NCBI RefSeq assembly: GCF_043789415.1
Contig: NZ_JBDLLW010000001.1
Span: forward strand, 682,001-746,000
DNA from: Renibacterium sp043789415
Lineage (GTDB): Bacteria; Actinomycetota; Actinomycetes; Actinomycetales; Micrococcaceae
Length of the DNA: 64,000 nt
Direction: 5' to 3'
The translations under genes were made by a program, and so were the position numbers. Each line of letters opens with the position of its first letter. Within the stretch, counting starts at the first letter, position 1. Shown here one piece after another: positions 49,209 through 57,706 of this stretch. The notes under the pieces were generated by a model. That model ran no database searches. It saw only the letters and a list, made by a program, of their open reading frames with translations, and was not told the origin of the DNA.

Positions 49209-49912
49209 CGGGGCAAGGCATCTACGCTCAAGCGTTGGGCGAGGATTTCCGGAAGCTGCAGCCGGAAGTACAGGAGTACTTCTCTTTGCTCCCTGGGTCC
49301 GGTTTCTATGGAGTCGGCATCGGTGTCTTCGACGTCGCCGGCTGCCCCCAGCCTTGGTTGCGCCCGCTGATCAGGACGGCTGCCGCCGAGCAGGCCTTCT
49401 TCCCCGAGTACGGAGAGCGGATTCCCTTCCAGATAGAAAATCATGCCCATTTGGACCCTTTCGGGCGAGCCAGTCTCACGACTCGCCGAAGCCTGTCATT
49501 TCCCGGGCGAAACCGGATCTTTGAGAGCACCAGCAGCCTGGTAGACGGACGTTTGGTCGACTACCTTGGCAAGCACCGGCGTCTGGTCACTGATCTGACG
49601 CCTTCGATAGCCCCCGATGGAGCCCTGCGGGCTGTTTCAGATCACGGCCGACTGTTCACCCGGCAGCTGAAGCTCCGTCTGCCCGCCGTCGTGGAGGCAA
49701 AGGCCTATGCCTTGCAGTGGTGGGACGCAGATGCCGCCCAACACAGGATTCAGGTCAAGGTGATCCACCGGCAGCTCGGCGTCCTGCTGGTCTATGCCGG
49801 CGGCTTCGATTATCGCTTAGTGCGCTACCCGGCTCATGAAGCTGCGGCTCACGGGGTGCCGACCTCGCTGCCACACCCCGTGCTGCCCCAGCGCTGGGAA
49901 GTCCGTACTTAG
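49205..49912 (+). CDS. DUF4166 domain protein
   Basis: A 235-residue protein starting with MTGQGIYAQ at the ATG whose bases overlap the original stop of the phosphotransferase gene (ATGA), with AGGG a few bases upstream. The C-terminal 170 residues match the DUF4166 pattern: an FGRASLTTRRSLSFPGRNR strand region, YLGKHRRLVTDLTPSI, and a final IHRQLGVLLVYAGGF segment. DUF4166 proteins are often encoded with, or fused to, other domains and have no assigned activity. Because of the upstream frameshift, the translated frame here joins the phosphotransferase and this protein into one 545-residue polypeptide; whether that is real is discussed separately. Confidence 0.72.
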   Translation: MTGQGIYAQALGEDFRKLQPEVQEYFSLLPGSGFYGVGIGVFDVAGCPQPWLRPLIRTAAAEQAFFPEYGERIPFQIENHAHLDPFGRASLTTRRSLSFPGRNRIFESTSSLVDGRLVDYLGKHRRLVTDLTPSIAPDGALRAVSDHGRLFTRQLKLRLPAVVEAKAYALQWWDADAAQHRIQVKVIHRQLGVLLVYAGGFDYRLVRYPAHEAAAHGVPTSLPHPVLPQRWEVRT

Positions 49913-49986
49913 AACGCCAGCGTAAAGACCGGATGTCGTCTCCCGGCCTCGGGATGACTCAGCCTCGGAATGATTCGACCTCTGCG

Positions 49987-50988
49987 TTATTCGGCTTGCG
50001 CCAGTTCGGCGAGCGCTTCGGACAAATCGGTAAGTCTGCCCAGCACTGCTCGCGCTGCACCGGGTGAATCAGTGAGCAGGGTACGGCCCTCGGTGAGGTG
50101 CAGACTGGACAGAGCCTCACCAGGCAGGCCGATGGTTCGCCAGGAACGCCAGAGTCGTTCCGCGCGGTGACGGGTACTCAGCTGCGGATCGGCGATCGAG
50201 TCGATGCCAAGCCAAGGCTGCCGTCCGGATTCCACTGCGGCGGCGAGCGCCTCCCACTCGGCAGAGCCGAATCCGGTCTCCGGAACGGCCACACCATCGG
50301 CCTCCGAGACGAGCAGTTCGCTCAGCGAATCAGCTGGCCCGGCGAGCACGATCTCTGACGCCCCGGCGAGCCGTACCGCTCCCATGACGATCGACCAGAG
50401 CGTCCGCACTTCATGCTCTGACACGGCTCGGATGCTCCGGTAGCCGCTCACCGTACGAATCGTGCCGTGCAGCACCCGAAGCAGTTCCGGTTCATCGAAC
50501 TGTACGGTCAACCGTGCCCCGGGCGTCGCAGCACGGACCGCTTTGAGATGTTCCGAGATTCCGGCGGCCAAGGAATCCGCGATGTCTCGGCGCGCCCCGT
50601 AGTCGATCAGAGCTTTCTCACCCAGGGGCAGGTGGATTCCGGCAGCGAGGCTGAGCGGACCCATGATCTGGATCTTCAATTCGGGCACCGCCGAATCTTG
50701 AGCTCCTACGACGTCGGCCAGGACATTGAGATCAGAGGTCAGGAAGCTGTGTGCGCGACGCAGATCCGCTCCGGGTCGTTGCACGAATCGCCAGCCGAAT
50801 GACTGAAGATCTACGGGGAGCTCGGTGAGCAGGGCCGCGGATCTACCCACCCTGTCTGCCCCGGGGCCTCGTTCCGGCAACTGCGCTAAAAATGGCAGAT
50901 GCGGGCTGCCCAGCTCACCTAGGATGATTCGTTGTGCCTCGAGCGAATCACTGCCCGGCCAGCAGCCCAGGGCGCTGGCTCTAACCAT
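49987..50988 (-). CDS. Methionine-synthase-like protein (MetE C-terminal domain fold)
   Basis: A 333-residue protein of the cobalamin-independent methionine synthase / UROD-like TIM-barrel family. It is encoded just downstream of chorismate mutase and overlaps it by eight bases. An N-terminal SALGCWPGSDSLEAQRII, KIQIMGPLSLA and VQFDEPELLRVL are recognisable barrel strands, but the full zinc-site set of MetE (His, Cys, Glu, Cys) is not evident, so true methionine synthase activity is doubtful. In M. tuberculosis a similar protein (Rv3015c) lies in the mnmA-iscS-ligA neighbourhood, and here mnmA and the desulfurase are about 7-8 kb away. The ATG at 50988 was preferred to a GTG/ATG frame extending to 51030. 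Confidence 0.75.
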   Translation of the reverse strand: MVRASALGCWPGSDSLEAQRIILGELGSPHLPFLAQLPERGPGADRVGRSAALLTELPVDLQSFGWRFVQRPGADLRRAHSFLTSDLNVLADVVGAQDSAVPELKIQIMGPLSLAAGIHLPLGEKALIDYGARRDIADSLAAGISEHLKAVRAATPGARLTVQFDEPELLRVLHGTIRTVSGYRSIRAVSEHEVRTLWSIVMGAVRLAGASEIVLAGPADSLSELLVSEADGVAVPETGFGSAEWEALAAAVESGRQPWLGIDSIADPQLSTRHRAERLWRSWRTIGLPGEALSSLHLTEGRTLLTDSPGAARAVLGRLTDLSEALAELAQAE

Positions 50989-51355
50989 CGAGGTCCGTTG
51001 CCTCCGGCCCCTGGGTCTGAGAGATGGCACGATGATTGCGGATCACTTCTGAGATGATGAAATTGAGGAATTTCTCGGCGAATTCGGGGTCCAGCTGAGC
51101 CTCTTCGGCCAGCCCCTTCAGCCTCTCGATCTGCGCGGTCTCGCGATCAGGATCACCCGCAGGAAGCTGATAACGGGCCTTGAGCACTCCCACCCGCTGG
51201 GTGGCTTTGAATCTCTCGGCCAGCAGATGCACCAGCGCGGCGTCGAAATTGTCAATACTGGACCGTACCGCCAGCAGCTCAGCCATCACTTCGGGGGCTA
51301 CCTGCCCAGCGAGCGAGCTTGCGGTGGGGTCGAAGATTTCATGCGGCGAACTCAT
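50981..51355 (-). CDS. Chorismate mutase, AroQ fold
   Basis: Converts chorismate to prephenate on the way to phenylalanine and tyrosine. A 124-residue all-helical protein: the first helix LLAVRSSIDNFDAALVHLLAERF contains the conserved arginine and aspartate, followed by RVGVLKARYQLPAGDPDRE and the last helix FLNFIISEVIRNHR. This is the small actinobacterial AroQ type without a DAHP-synthase partner domain. Its start at 51355 follows an untranscribed stretch holding the terminator of the oligopeptide transporter operon. The stop overlaps the start of the methionine-synthase-like gene, so the two are coupled. Confidence 0.88.
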   Translation of the reverse strand: MSSPHEIFDPTASSLAGQVAPEVMAELLAVRSSIDNFDAALVHLLAERFKATQRVGVLKARYQLPAGDPDRETAQIERLKGLAEEAQLDPEFAEKFLNFIISEVIRNHRAISQTQGPEATDLDG

Positions 51356-51483
51356 GATGCCAGTCTCTCATGCGGTCGGGGAGGCTTTTTCAAAGTGCCC
51401 ACGTGTTGCCGTTATTCCACAGTGCTGGGCGACGTCGTGAAACATCTGAGTGCAGATTCGAGTCCAACTGGGTGAAATAGACG

Positions 51484-51521
51484 CTGTGGTGAACGGTTCA
51501 GGCCCGAACCGTTCACCACAG
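51484..51521 (-). terminator. Terminator of the oligopeptide ABC transporter operon
   Basis: CTGTGGTGAACGGTTC (51484-51499) and its perfect complement (51506-51521) form a 16-bp stem with a 6-base loop, just after the stop of the ATPase gene on the minus strand. The T-rich part that follows is weak (TCTATTTC). The rest of the space to the chorismate mutase gene contains no further structure. Confidence 0.85.
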
Positions 51522-51536
51522 TATCTAGCTGAGCTA

Positions 51537-53213
51537 TCAGTCCGATGAGCCGAGCAGGGCGCGATGCGCCTCACGACGCGCCGCTTGCTGCTGCGGATCG
51601 GGAACCGGCAGCGAGGCGATCAGCCGTTTAGTGTAGTCGTGCTGAGGAGCACTCATCACCTGAGAACCAATGCCCTCCTCCACCAGTTTGCCCTGATAGA
51701 GCACTCCCACCCATTCGGAGAGCATGTCCACCACTGCCAGATCGTGGCTGATGAAGAGCGCTGCGAAACCGAACTCGCTCTGGATCTCACGGAACAGCTC
51801 CAAGACCTTGGCCTGCACCGAGACGTCCAGTGCCGAGGTCGGCTCATCAGCGATCAGCAGTTTCGGATTGAGTGCCAGCGCCCGGGCCAGCGAAGCGCGC
51901 TGACGCTGACCGCCGGAGAGCTCATGCGGATAGCGATCGGCGTAGGAGGCAGGTAGCTGCACGGCCTCCAATAGCTCCGCAACGCGTTTCTTCACCTGCA
52001 CCGGAGAGTCCGCGGTGTGAATCAGCAGGGGTTCGGCGACGCACTCACCGATTTTCAGCTGAGGATTGAAGGAGGCCGCTGGGTCCTGGAAGACGAAACC
52101 GATATCCTTGCGGTGCGGTTTGAAGCTGCGTTCCTTGAACTCCAGCATCTCATAGCCCAGCACCTTCAGCGATCCGCCCGTGGTGCGGTTCAGTCCGGCG
52201 ATCGCCCGGCCGATGGTGGTCTTGCCTGAGCCAGACTCTCCGACCAGGCCGAACACCTCCCCGGCGGAGATCGTGAAACTCACCTGATCGACGGCGCGGA
52301 AGCCCGAGCGTCCAAACCTACCGGGGTATTCAATCACCAGATCCCGAGCTTCAACCAGAATCTCGGCGTCCTGGTGGGCCCGCACGGTCTGCCCCTGGGA
52401 GGCTGAGTTCCGTCCGAGGTGAGGAACCGCGGCCAGCAGGTTCTTGGTATATTCCTGTTGCGGAGCGGCAAAGAGTTGCTTGGCAGAAGCCTCCTCCACC
52501 ACATCCCCCTTGTACATCACCACCACGCGGTCGGCCAGGTCGGCGACGACGCCCATATTGTGAGTGATCAACACGATCGAGGTGCCGAACTTATCGCGCA
52601 CATCGCGCAGTAGCTCCAGGATCTCGGCCTGCACCGTGACGTCGAGCGCGGTGGTCGGCTCATCGGCCACGATGAGCGAAGGGTTCAGCGCGAGCGCTGC
52701 GGCAATCACCACTCGCTGTTTCTGACCACCGGAGAACTGATGCGGATAGTAATCGACCCGCTTCTCCGGTTCGGGCATGCCGACCTTTCGCAAGGCCTCA
52801 ATGGCAGCGGCCTTGGCCTCTTTGCGGGAGATCTTGCCGCCGTCCTTCGCCCGATGGGCGCGCAGTCCTTCGGCGATCTGCCAGCCAACGCTATACACCG
52901 GGTTGAGCGCCGTCGAAGGCTCCTGGAACACCATGGACACATCGCGGCCACGCACCGCCCGCAGTTCTCGATGCGAGATCGACACCACATCGTGGCCGCT
53001 GACCAGCACCGCGCCCGAACTCACCGCGGTCTCCGGCAGCAAGCCGAGGATGGTCTTCGCCGTCACGGTCTTGCCCGAACCGGACTCCCCGACAATGGCA
53101 ACCACTTCGCCCGGAGCGACCGAGAGGCTCACATCGTCGACGGCTTTGACGTCTCCGCCGTCGGTCGCGAAAGTGACTTTCAAGTGTTCAATATCTAGGA
53201 CTTTGTCACTCAT
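51537..53213 (-). CDS. Dipeptide/oligopeptide ABC transporter, fused double ATPase
   Basis: A 558-residue protein made of two ABC ATPase domains in tandem (DppD-DppF type). First domain: Walker A GESGSGKT near residue 43, signature FSGGQKQR, Walker B LIVADEPTTALD. Second domain from about 300: GESGSGKTT, LSGGQRQR, LLIADEPTSALD. The C-terminal extension of each domain is the oligopeptide-type OppD/F tail. ATG at 53213 was chosen because GAGG lies seven bases upstream and the longer frame to 53300 overlaps the permease gene; the eight-base overlap with dppC at this start implies coupling. It energises uptake through the two permeases encoded upstream. Confidence 0.93.
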   Translation of the reverse strand: MSDKVLDIEHLKVTFATDGGDVKAVDDVSLSVAPGEVVAIVGESGSGKTVTAKTILGLLPETAVSSGAVLVSGHDVVSISHRELRAVRGRDVSMVFQEPSTALNPVYSVGWQIAEGLRAHRAKDGGKISRKEAKAAAIEALRKVGMPEPEKRVDYYPHQFSGGQKQRVVIAAALALNPSLIVADEPTTALDVTVQAEILELLRDVRDKFGTSIVLITHNMGVVADLADRVVVMYKGDVVEEASAKQLFAAPQQEYTKNLLAAVPHLGRNSASQGQTVRAHQDAEILVEARDLVIEYPGRFGRSGFRAVDQVSFTISAGEVFGLVGESGSGKTTIGRAIAGLNRTTGGSLKVLGYEMLEFKERSFKPHRKDIGFVFQDPAASFNPQLKIGECVAEPLLIHTADSPVQVKKRVAELLEAVQLPASYADRYPHELSGGQRQRASLARALALNPKLLIADEPTSALDVSVQAKVLELFREIQSEFGFAALFISHDLAVVDMLSEWVGVLYQGKLVEEGIGSQVMSAPQHDYTKRLIASLPVPDPQQQAARREAHRALLGSSD

Positions 53214-54246
53214 GGTTCGCCTCTGCTTGCTGCGTCGTTTTGGCGGCGGCTTGGACAGCCGCTGGCTGCTTTCCTGCTCGAGAGCGGTTCTTTCCGGCAC
53301 GACGCCGGCCGCGCAGCCTGGGATCGTTCAGATCGTTCAGGCTCTCCCCCACCAGGGTCAAGCCGAGCACGGTGAGCACGATGGCAGCGCCGGGGAATAC
53401 CCCGGTCCACCAGATGCCGCTGGTCGTATCGGCGAGTGCCTTATTCAGATCGAAGCCCCATTCAGCCGCTGACGTCGGTTCGATGCCGAAGCCCAGGAAG
53501 CCCAGGCCCGCCAGGGTGAGGATCGCTTCCGAGGAGTTCAGCGTGAAGATCAGCGGCAGCGTCCGAGTGGCGTTCTTAAAGATGTGCCTGCTGACAATCC
53601 GCCACGTCGAGGCCCCCACCACCTTGGCGGATTCCACAAAGGGCTCGGCCTTGAGCCTGACGGTCTCGGCGCGGATCACCCGGAAGTACTGCGGCACGAA
53701 GACCACCGTGATGGAGATCGCCGCCGCGAGGATTCCGCCCCAGAGATCGGAGCGACCGCCGCTGATGATGATCGACATCACGATCGCCAGCAGCAGGGAA
53801 GGGAAGGCGAAAATGGCATCCGCGATGACCACGAGCACTCGATCCAGCCAGCCACCGATGTACCCGGAGATCAGGCCGAGGATGACGCCGAGGAAGATCG
53901 AGAGCAGCACCGCAATCACGATCACCGAGACCGCGGTTTGCGCTCCCCAGATAGTCCGGGAGAAGACGTCGTAGCCGCCAACGGTCGTGCCCCAGATATG
54001 CTCCGCGGAGGGAGCCGCTTGGGTGGGGAAATCGCCGTGGGCATCGCTGATTTGATCGAAGCGATAGGGGGCGATCAACGGGGCGAAGATCGCGGTCAGC
54101 ACGAAAATAGCGGTGAGCGCGCTGCCGACGATCAGCATGCCGCGTTGCAAACCCATGCTGATCTTCAGATGGGAGACAATGGGCAGCCGCCCGAAGAAGC
54201 CTTTTTTGACCGGCGGTGTGTTCACCGGAGTTTCCAATGCAGTCAT
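53206..54246 (-). CDS. dppC: Dipeptide/oligopeptide ABC transporter permease, DppC-like
   Basis: A 346-residue permease with an N-terminal helix (about residues 35-58, the OppC_N domain), an extracytoplasmic loop, and five further helices containing the EAA motif (RVIRAETVRLKAEPFVESAKVVGASTWRIVSRHI region). A basic, Ala/Lys/Arg-rich tail of about 35 residues follows. It pairs with the DppB-like permease, whose stop precedes its ATG by one base, and its stop overlaps the ATPase gene. The operon order is binding protein, dppB, dppC, fused ATPase. Confidence 0.93.
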   Translation of the reverse strand: MTALETPVNTPPVKKGFFGRLPIVSHLKISMGLQRGMLIVGSALTAIFVLTAIFAPLIAPYRFDQISDAHGDFPTQAAPSAEHIWGTTVGGYDVFSRTIWGAQTAVSVIVIAVLLSIFLGVILGLISGYIGGWLDRVLVVIADAIFAFPSLLLAIVMSIIISGGRSDLWGGILAAAISITVVFVPQYFRVIRAETVRLKAEPFVESAKVVGASTWRIVSRHIFKNATRTLPLIFTLNSSEAILTLAGLGFLGFGIEPTSAAEWGFDLNKALADTTSGIWWTGVFPGAAIVLTVLGLTLVGESLNDLNDPRLRGRRRAGKNRSRAGKQPAAVQAAAKTTQQAEANHE

Positions 54247-54247
54247 C

Positions 54248-55348
54248 TCAGTACCTCACTCGGGGATCGATGAGCGCAGCGATCACATCGACGATGAAGT
54301 TGGTCACCGCGACGATCACTGCCAGCAGCGCGACAATGCCCTGCACCGCGACGAAGTCTCGGCTGCCGAGATACTGCGCGAGCTGGAAGCCGAGCCCCTT
54401 CCATTCAAAAGTGGTTTCGGTGAGCACCGCGCCGCCCAGCAGCATGGCGATTTGTAAACCCATCACGGTGATGATCGGGATGAGTGCTGGCTTATAGGCG
54501 TGTTTGGTGACCAAGCGGAATTCGCTGACGCCGCGGGAGCGCCCGGCTTCGACGTAGTCACGGCTCAGGGTGCCGATCACGTTGGTACGGACCAGACGCA
54601 GGAAGACACCGCCGGTGAGCAGGCCCAGGGCGACGGCCGGGAGTACGGCGTGCTGCAGCACATCGCCGAAGGCTGCCATATTGCCGCTGCGCAGCGCGTC
54701 TAAGAAGTAGATCCCAGTGGGGGCGTTGAGCTGCTGGAGGGCCAGCGCGTTGTCGGTATCGGCGCGCCCGGCGACCGGGAACCAGCCGAGCCACACCGAG
54801 AAGATCAGCTTGAGCAGCAGGCCAGCAAAGAACACCGGGGTCGCATAACCCAGGATGGCGAAGACCCGTAGCACCGCATCGGGCCATTTATCGCGGAACT
54901 TCGCGGCGACCATACCGAGCGGAATGCCGATCAGCAGCGCCACGATGAGTGAGAAGAAAGCCAGCTCCAAGGTTGCCGAGCCATAGGTGACCAGGACCTG
55001 GGTGATCGGCTGATTATCCAGCGTACTGCCGAAGTTCCCGGTGAAGATCTGACCGAGGTATTCGAAATACTGGATGAAAACGGGCCGGTCGTAGCCGGCA
55101 TCGTGAATCCGGGCGGCGAGCTGGTCCGGAGGCAATTTGCCGCCCAGCGCCGCGGTGATCGGATCACCGGTAACCCGCATCAGGAAGAAGACCAGGGTGA
55201 CCAGGATGAAGATGGTAGGAATGATGAGCAGGAAACGCACCAGGATATAGCGGCCCAGTCCGCCGCCGCCCCCCTTGGCTCGTTTGGCCGCCGGGGACTT
55301 GACCCCGGCGGGCCCGCCCTCAGGGTTTGTCTCTACTAGAGCAGTCAT
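54248..55348 (-). CDS. dppB: Dipeptide/oligopeptide ABC transporter permease, DppB-like
   Basis: A 366-residue permease with six predicted helices. GRYILVRFLLIIPTIFILV is the typical OppB/DppB first helix, and GVSEFRLVTKHAYKPALIPI is the EAA region that contacts the ATPase. About 30 Gly/Lys/Ala-rich residues precede the first helix. ATG at 55348 has AAAGG six bases upstream. An 11-bp hairpin lies between the binding-protein gene and this gene. It is in the same operon as DppC, the fused ATPase and the binding protein. Confidence 0.93.
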   Translation of the reverse strand: MTALVETNPEGGPAGVKSPAAKRAKGGGGGLGRYILVRFLLIIPTIFILVTLVFFLMRVTGDPITAALGGKLPPDQLAARIHDAGYDRPVFIQYFEYLGQIFTGNFGSTLDNQPITQVLVTYGSATLELAFFSLIVALLIGIPLGMVAAKFRDKWPDAVLRVFAILGYATPVFFAGLLLKLIFSVWLGWFPVAGRADTDNALALQQLNAPTGIYFLDALRSGNMAAFGDVLQHAVLPAVALGLLTGGVFLRLVRTNVIGTLSRDYVEAGRSRGVSEFRLVTKHAYKPALIPIITVMGLQIAMLLGGAVLTETTFEWKGLGFQLAQYLGSRDFVAVQGIVALLAVIVAVTNFIVDVIAALIDPRVRY

Positions 55349-55394
55349 GTGTACCTTTGCTAGCGCCCGCTCGAAAATCAGCCGAGGGGCATGG

Positions 55395-55427
55395 CTTGGG
55401 GCAGGACGCTACGCGCCCTGCCCCAAG
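55395..55427 (-). promoter_or_regulatory. Stem-loop between the binding-protein and permease genes
   Basis: CTTGGGGCAGG (55395-55405) and CCTGCCCCAAG (55417-55427) form a perfect 11-bp stem with an 11-base loop, in the 85-base gap between the two genes. No T-run follows on the minus strand, so it more likely slows exonuclease decay or causes partial termination, keeping more binding protein than permease. Confidence 0.65.
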
Positions 55428-55433
55428 TGATCA

Positions 55434-57071
55434 TTACTTCTTTGAAACTACGGCCAAACGGAACTTGAACGAGGCGTCCAGTGTGGTGTCCACGCCATCG
55501 ATGTTCTTTCCGGAAACCGCGATCTGGTTACCCTGCAAAAGCGGCAGAGTGGAGAGATCCTTGGCTTCCAGCTCCTGAATCTGACCGATCAGATCTGCGC
55601 GCTTCGCCTTGTCATTGGTGCCCTGCTGCTCGGTGATCAACTTCTGCACTTCCGCATTGTCGTAGTGGTTGTGCAGGAAGTTGTCCTTCACGAAGAAGGG
55701 GGTCAGATAGTTGTCGGCGTCCGAGTAATCAGGGAACCAGCCGAGCTGGTAGACCGGGTAGAGGTCCTTGTTCCGATCTTTGGAGTACTGGGTCCACTCA
55801 GTGGACTGCAGGTTCACCTTGAACAGACCGGACTTCTCCAGCTGATCCTTGACCTTGGCGTATTCATCGCCCGAGCCCGGTCCATAGTGGTCCGGGTTGT
55901 ACTGCAGATTGACGGTGACCGGGCCACTTATTCCGGCATCGGAAAGCCGCTTCTTGGCTTTCTCCAGGCTGGGCGCACCACTGCCGTCACCGTAGAGCGA
56001 TTTAAGCGGCTCGGTGGCACCGGGCAGGCCGCTCACCACGGGTGAATAGACAGGGGTGTAGGTGCCCTTGTAGACGCCCTCGGAGATGGCCTTGCGGTCC
56101 ACCAGATCGGCGATCGCCTGACGCACCGCGAGTGCCTTCTGCGGATCCGCCTCGGGAGTCTTGGTGCCAAAGGGCATCGTATTGAAGTTGAAGACCATGT
56201 AACGCAGTTCACCACCGGGGCCGGTATGCACGGCCACGTTGTCCTTGCTCTTCAGGTCTCCGATGTCGGTCGCGCTCAGGCTGCGCCAGGCGACGTCGAT
56301 CTTATTAGTCTGGATGTCGAGCTTGAGGTTATTGGAATTGGCGTAGTACTGAACGTTGACCACATCGGTCTTGGCCTTCTCCACCAGTCCGACGTAGCCG
56401 GTGTTGGCTTTCAGGCTGACCAGTTCGTTCTTCTTGTAGCTGGTCACATCGTAGACACCGGCAAAGGGGTGAGCCTTGACGATGTCCTCATCGGTCATCA
56501 GCTTATCGGCGGGGAAGACTTCGTCATCGACGATTGGGCCGGCCGAGGAGGTGAGCACACCCGGGAAAGTCTGATCATTGGGCTGCTTGAGCGTGAAAAC
56601 CACAGTATTGGCATCCGGGGTGGCAACGCTCGCGAGATTGGTCAGCAGCGAGGCCGGACCATTCTCGTCATTGATCTTCAGGATCCGGTCAAAGCTGAAT
56701 TTGACGTCCTTCGAGTCCAGGGTGTGGCCATTGGCGAACTTCAAATTGGGACGCAGTTTCACCGTGTACTCATTGGGTTTGGTGAAGGACGCGGACTCCG
56801 CCAGATCTGGTTCGACCTCATTACTCTGCGGCTTGATGTTCACCAGATACGGATAGACCTGCGTCTCCATGAACGTCGAACCATTGTCATAGGATCCAGC
56901 CGGATCGAGGGCGACGACTTTATCGGTGGTGCCGATGGTCAGTGAGCCACCCGAAGCGCCCGAGTTATTGCTACCCGTATTGCTGGCTGGGGTGGTGCAA
57001 GCGGTCAGTGCCAGAGCGGAAATGCCGGCAAAAGCCACGACATAACGCAGTTTGGAAGTGTTCTTAGCCAT
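55434..57071 (-). CDS. Oligopeptide/dipeptide ABC transporter substrate-binding lipoprotein
   Basis: Family 5 extracellular solute-binding protein of 545 residues. A signal peptide (MAKNTSKLRYVVAFAGISAL) ends in the lipobox LTAC, followed by a Ser/Asn/Gly-rich linker and the SBP_bac_5 domain, with YTVKLRPNLKFANGHTLDSKD as a family-typical segment. It captures peptides outside the membrane and passes them to the DppBC permease. The start is ATG at 57071, where the signal peptide begins; the frame extends to 57200 without support. It is the first gene of the operon. The 229-base space upstream holds a hairpin and a TTGTCG/CGACAA inverted repeat (57228-57251). Confidence 0.93.
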   Translation of the reverse strand: MAKNTSKLRYVVAFAGISALALTACTTPASNTGSNNSGASGGSLTIGTTDKVVALDPAGSYDNGSTFMETQVYPYLVNIKPQSNEVEPDLAESASFTKPNEYTVKLRPNLKFANGHTLDSKDVKFSFDRILKINDENGPASLLTNLASVATPDANTVVFTLKQPNDQTFPGVLTSSAGPIVDDEVFPADKLMTDEDIVKAHPFAGVYDVTSYKKNELVSLKANTGYVGLVEKAKTDVVNVQYYANSNNLKLDIQTNKIDVAWRSLSATDIGDLKSKDNVAVHTGPGGELRYMVFNFNTMPFGTKTPEADPQKALAVRQAIADLVDRKAISEGVYKGTYTPVYSPVVSGLPGATEPLKSLYGDGSGAPSLEKAKKRLSDAGISGPVTVNLQYNPDHYGPGSGDEYAKVKDQLEKSGLFKVNLQSTEWTQYSKDRNKDLYPVYQLGWFPDYSDADNYLTPFFVKDNFLHNHYDNAEVQKLITEQQGTNDKAKRADLIGQIQELEAKDLSTLPLLQGNQIAVSGKNIDGVDTTLDASFKFRLAVVSKK

Positions 57072-57145
57072 CCGAGAACTTTCTTTCGATGAGTGATCTA
57101 CGCTGTCCCTGCCCCCGCAGGTGTGAGTCAGCGCACAATCATGAT

Positions 57146-57170
57146 CCTTTGTTTCTACCAGAGACAAAGG
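57146..57170. promoter_or_regulatory. Stem-loop in the leader region of the peptide-binding-protein gene
   Basis: CCTTTGTTTCT (57146-57156) and AGAGACAAAGG (57160-57170) form an 11-bp stem with one G-T pair and a 3-base loop. On the plus strand TTTTT follows at 57173-57177, so in that direction it looks like a terminator, although no plus-strand gene ends there. On the minus strand it would be a leader structure about 75 bases before the start codon. Confidence 0.4.
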
Positions 57171-57300
57171 GGTTTTTCCTACCGAAAAGCAAAGTTGCAA
57201 TCAGTTAGTTATCGACTGACCACGATATTGTCGGCACGGAATCATCGACAATCTTCCCGGTCTCGCCCCTCGTAGCGACTCGGCTCGGGATGTTCCTGGC

Positions 57301-57699
57301 TTATTCTCGTGCGGCCTTGAGCTTCCGCCAGCCCCCGGCCCGATTATTGGCGATGATCTGCCGGAACATCGCCACCAAAGCGGATTCATTGATCCTCTCG
57401 CCCTCTCGGAAGGCGATGGTTCTCGCCGTCTTGTTCTGCTGACCGGCGGTGATAATTCCTTCCGGATCGGGAACGATTCCGCCGTCGTAAACAAAGACAT
57501 TGACGTGATCTTTGGCGGCCAGCAAGGCGCAGATATTTCCTTCCGCGACGAAATAAGGCTGCACCGTCCGTTTGATCGTTTCCGTCACCTCAGGATCGGC
57601 GGCGTGCGCCAACTCGCGCACGCGCCGACAGATCAACTGCTGCCAGGCCGGAAGCGCGTCGATGTACTGATCGACTCGGGGGTCCGCCAGGTAGCTCAT
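57301..57699 (-). CDS. DUF1801 domain protein (YdhG-like)
   Basis: A 132-residue protein of the DUF1801/YdhG family: an N-terminal helix ALPAWQQLICRRVRELAHA, then ETIKRTVQPYFVAEGNICALLAAKDHVNVFVYDG, and a C-terminal helix with the KTARTIAFREGERI strand before it. Members are small alpha/beta proteins without a known activity. It starts seven bases after the mnmA stop and so is the last gene of the desulfurase-mnmA-DUF1801 operon. No obvious link between this protein and tRNA thiolation is known. Confidence 0.82.
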   Translation of the reverse strand: MSYLADPRVDQYIDALPAWQQLICRRVRELAHAADPEVTETIKRTVQPYFVAEGNICALLAAKDHVNVFVYDGGIVPDPEGIITAGQQNKTARTIAFREGERINESALVAMFRQIIANNRAGGWRKLKAARE

Positions 57700-57706
57700 C
57701 CAGCGG

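Noticed and set aside
49150..49210. Programmed ribosomal frameshifting at the phosphotransferase/DUF4166 junction
   Set aside because: No slippery heptamer, pseudoknot or internal ribosome site was visible; a simple indel explains the frames better.
51452..51470. tRNA T-arm-like sequence GATTCGAGTCC in the gap before chorismate mutase
   Set aside because: The flanking bases do not pair into a T-stem, and no acceptor, D or anticodon stem could be drawn.
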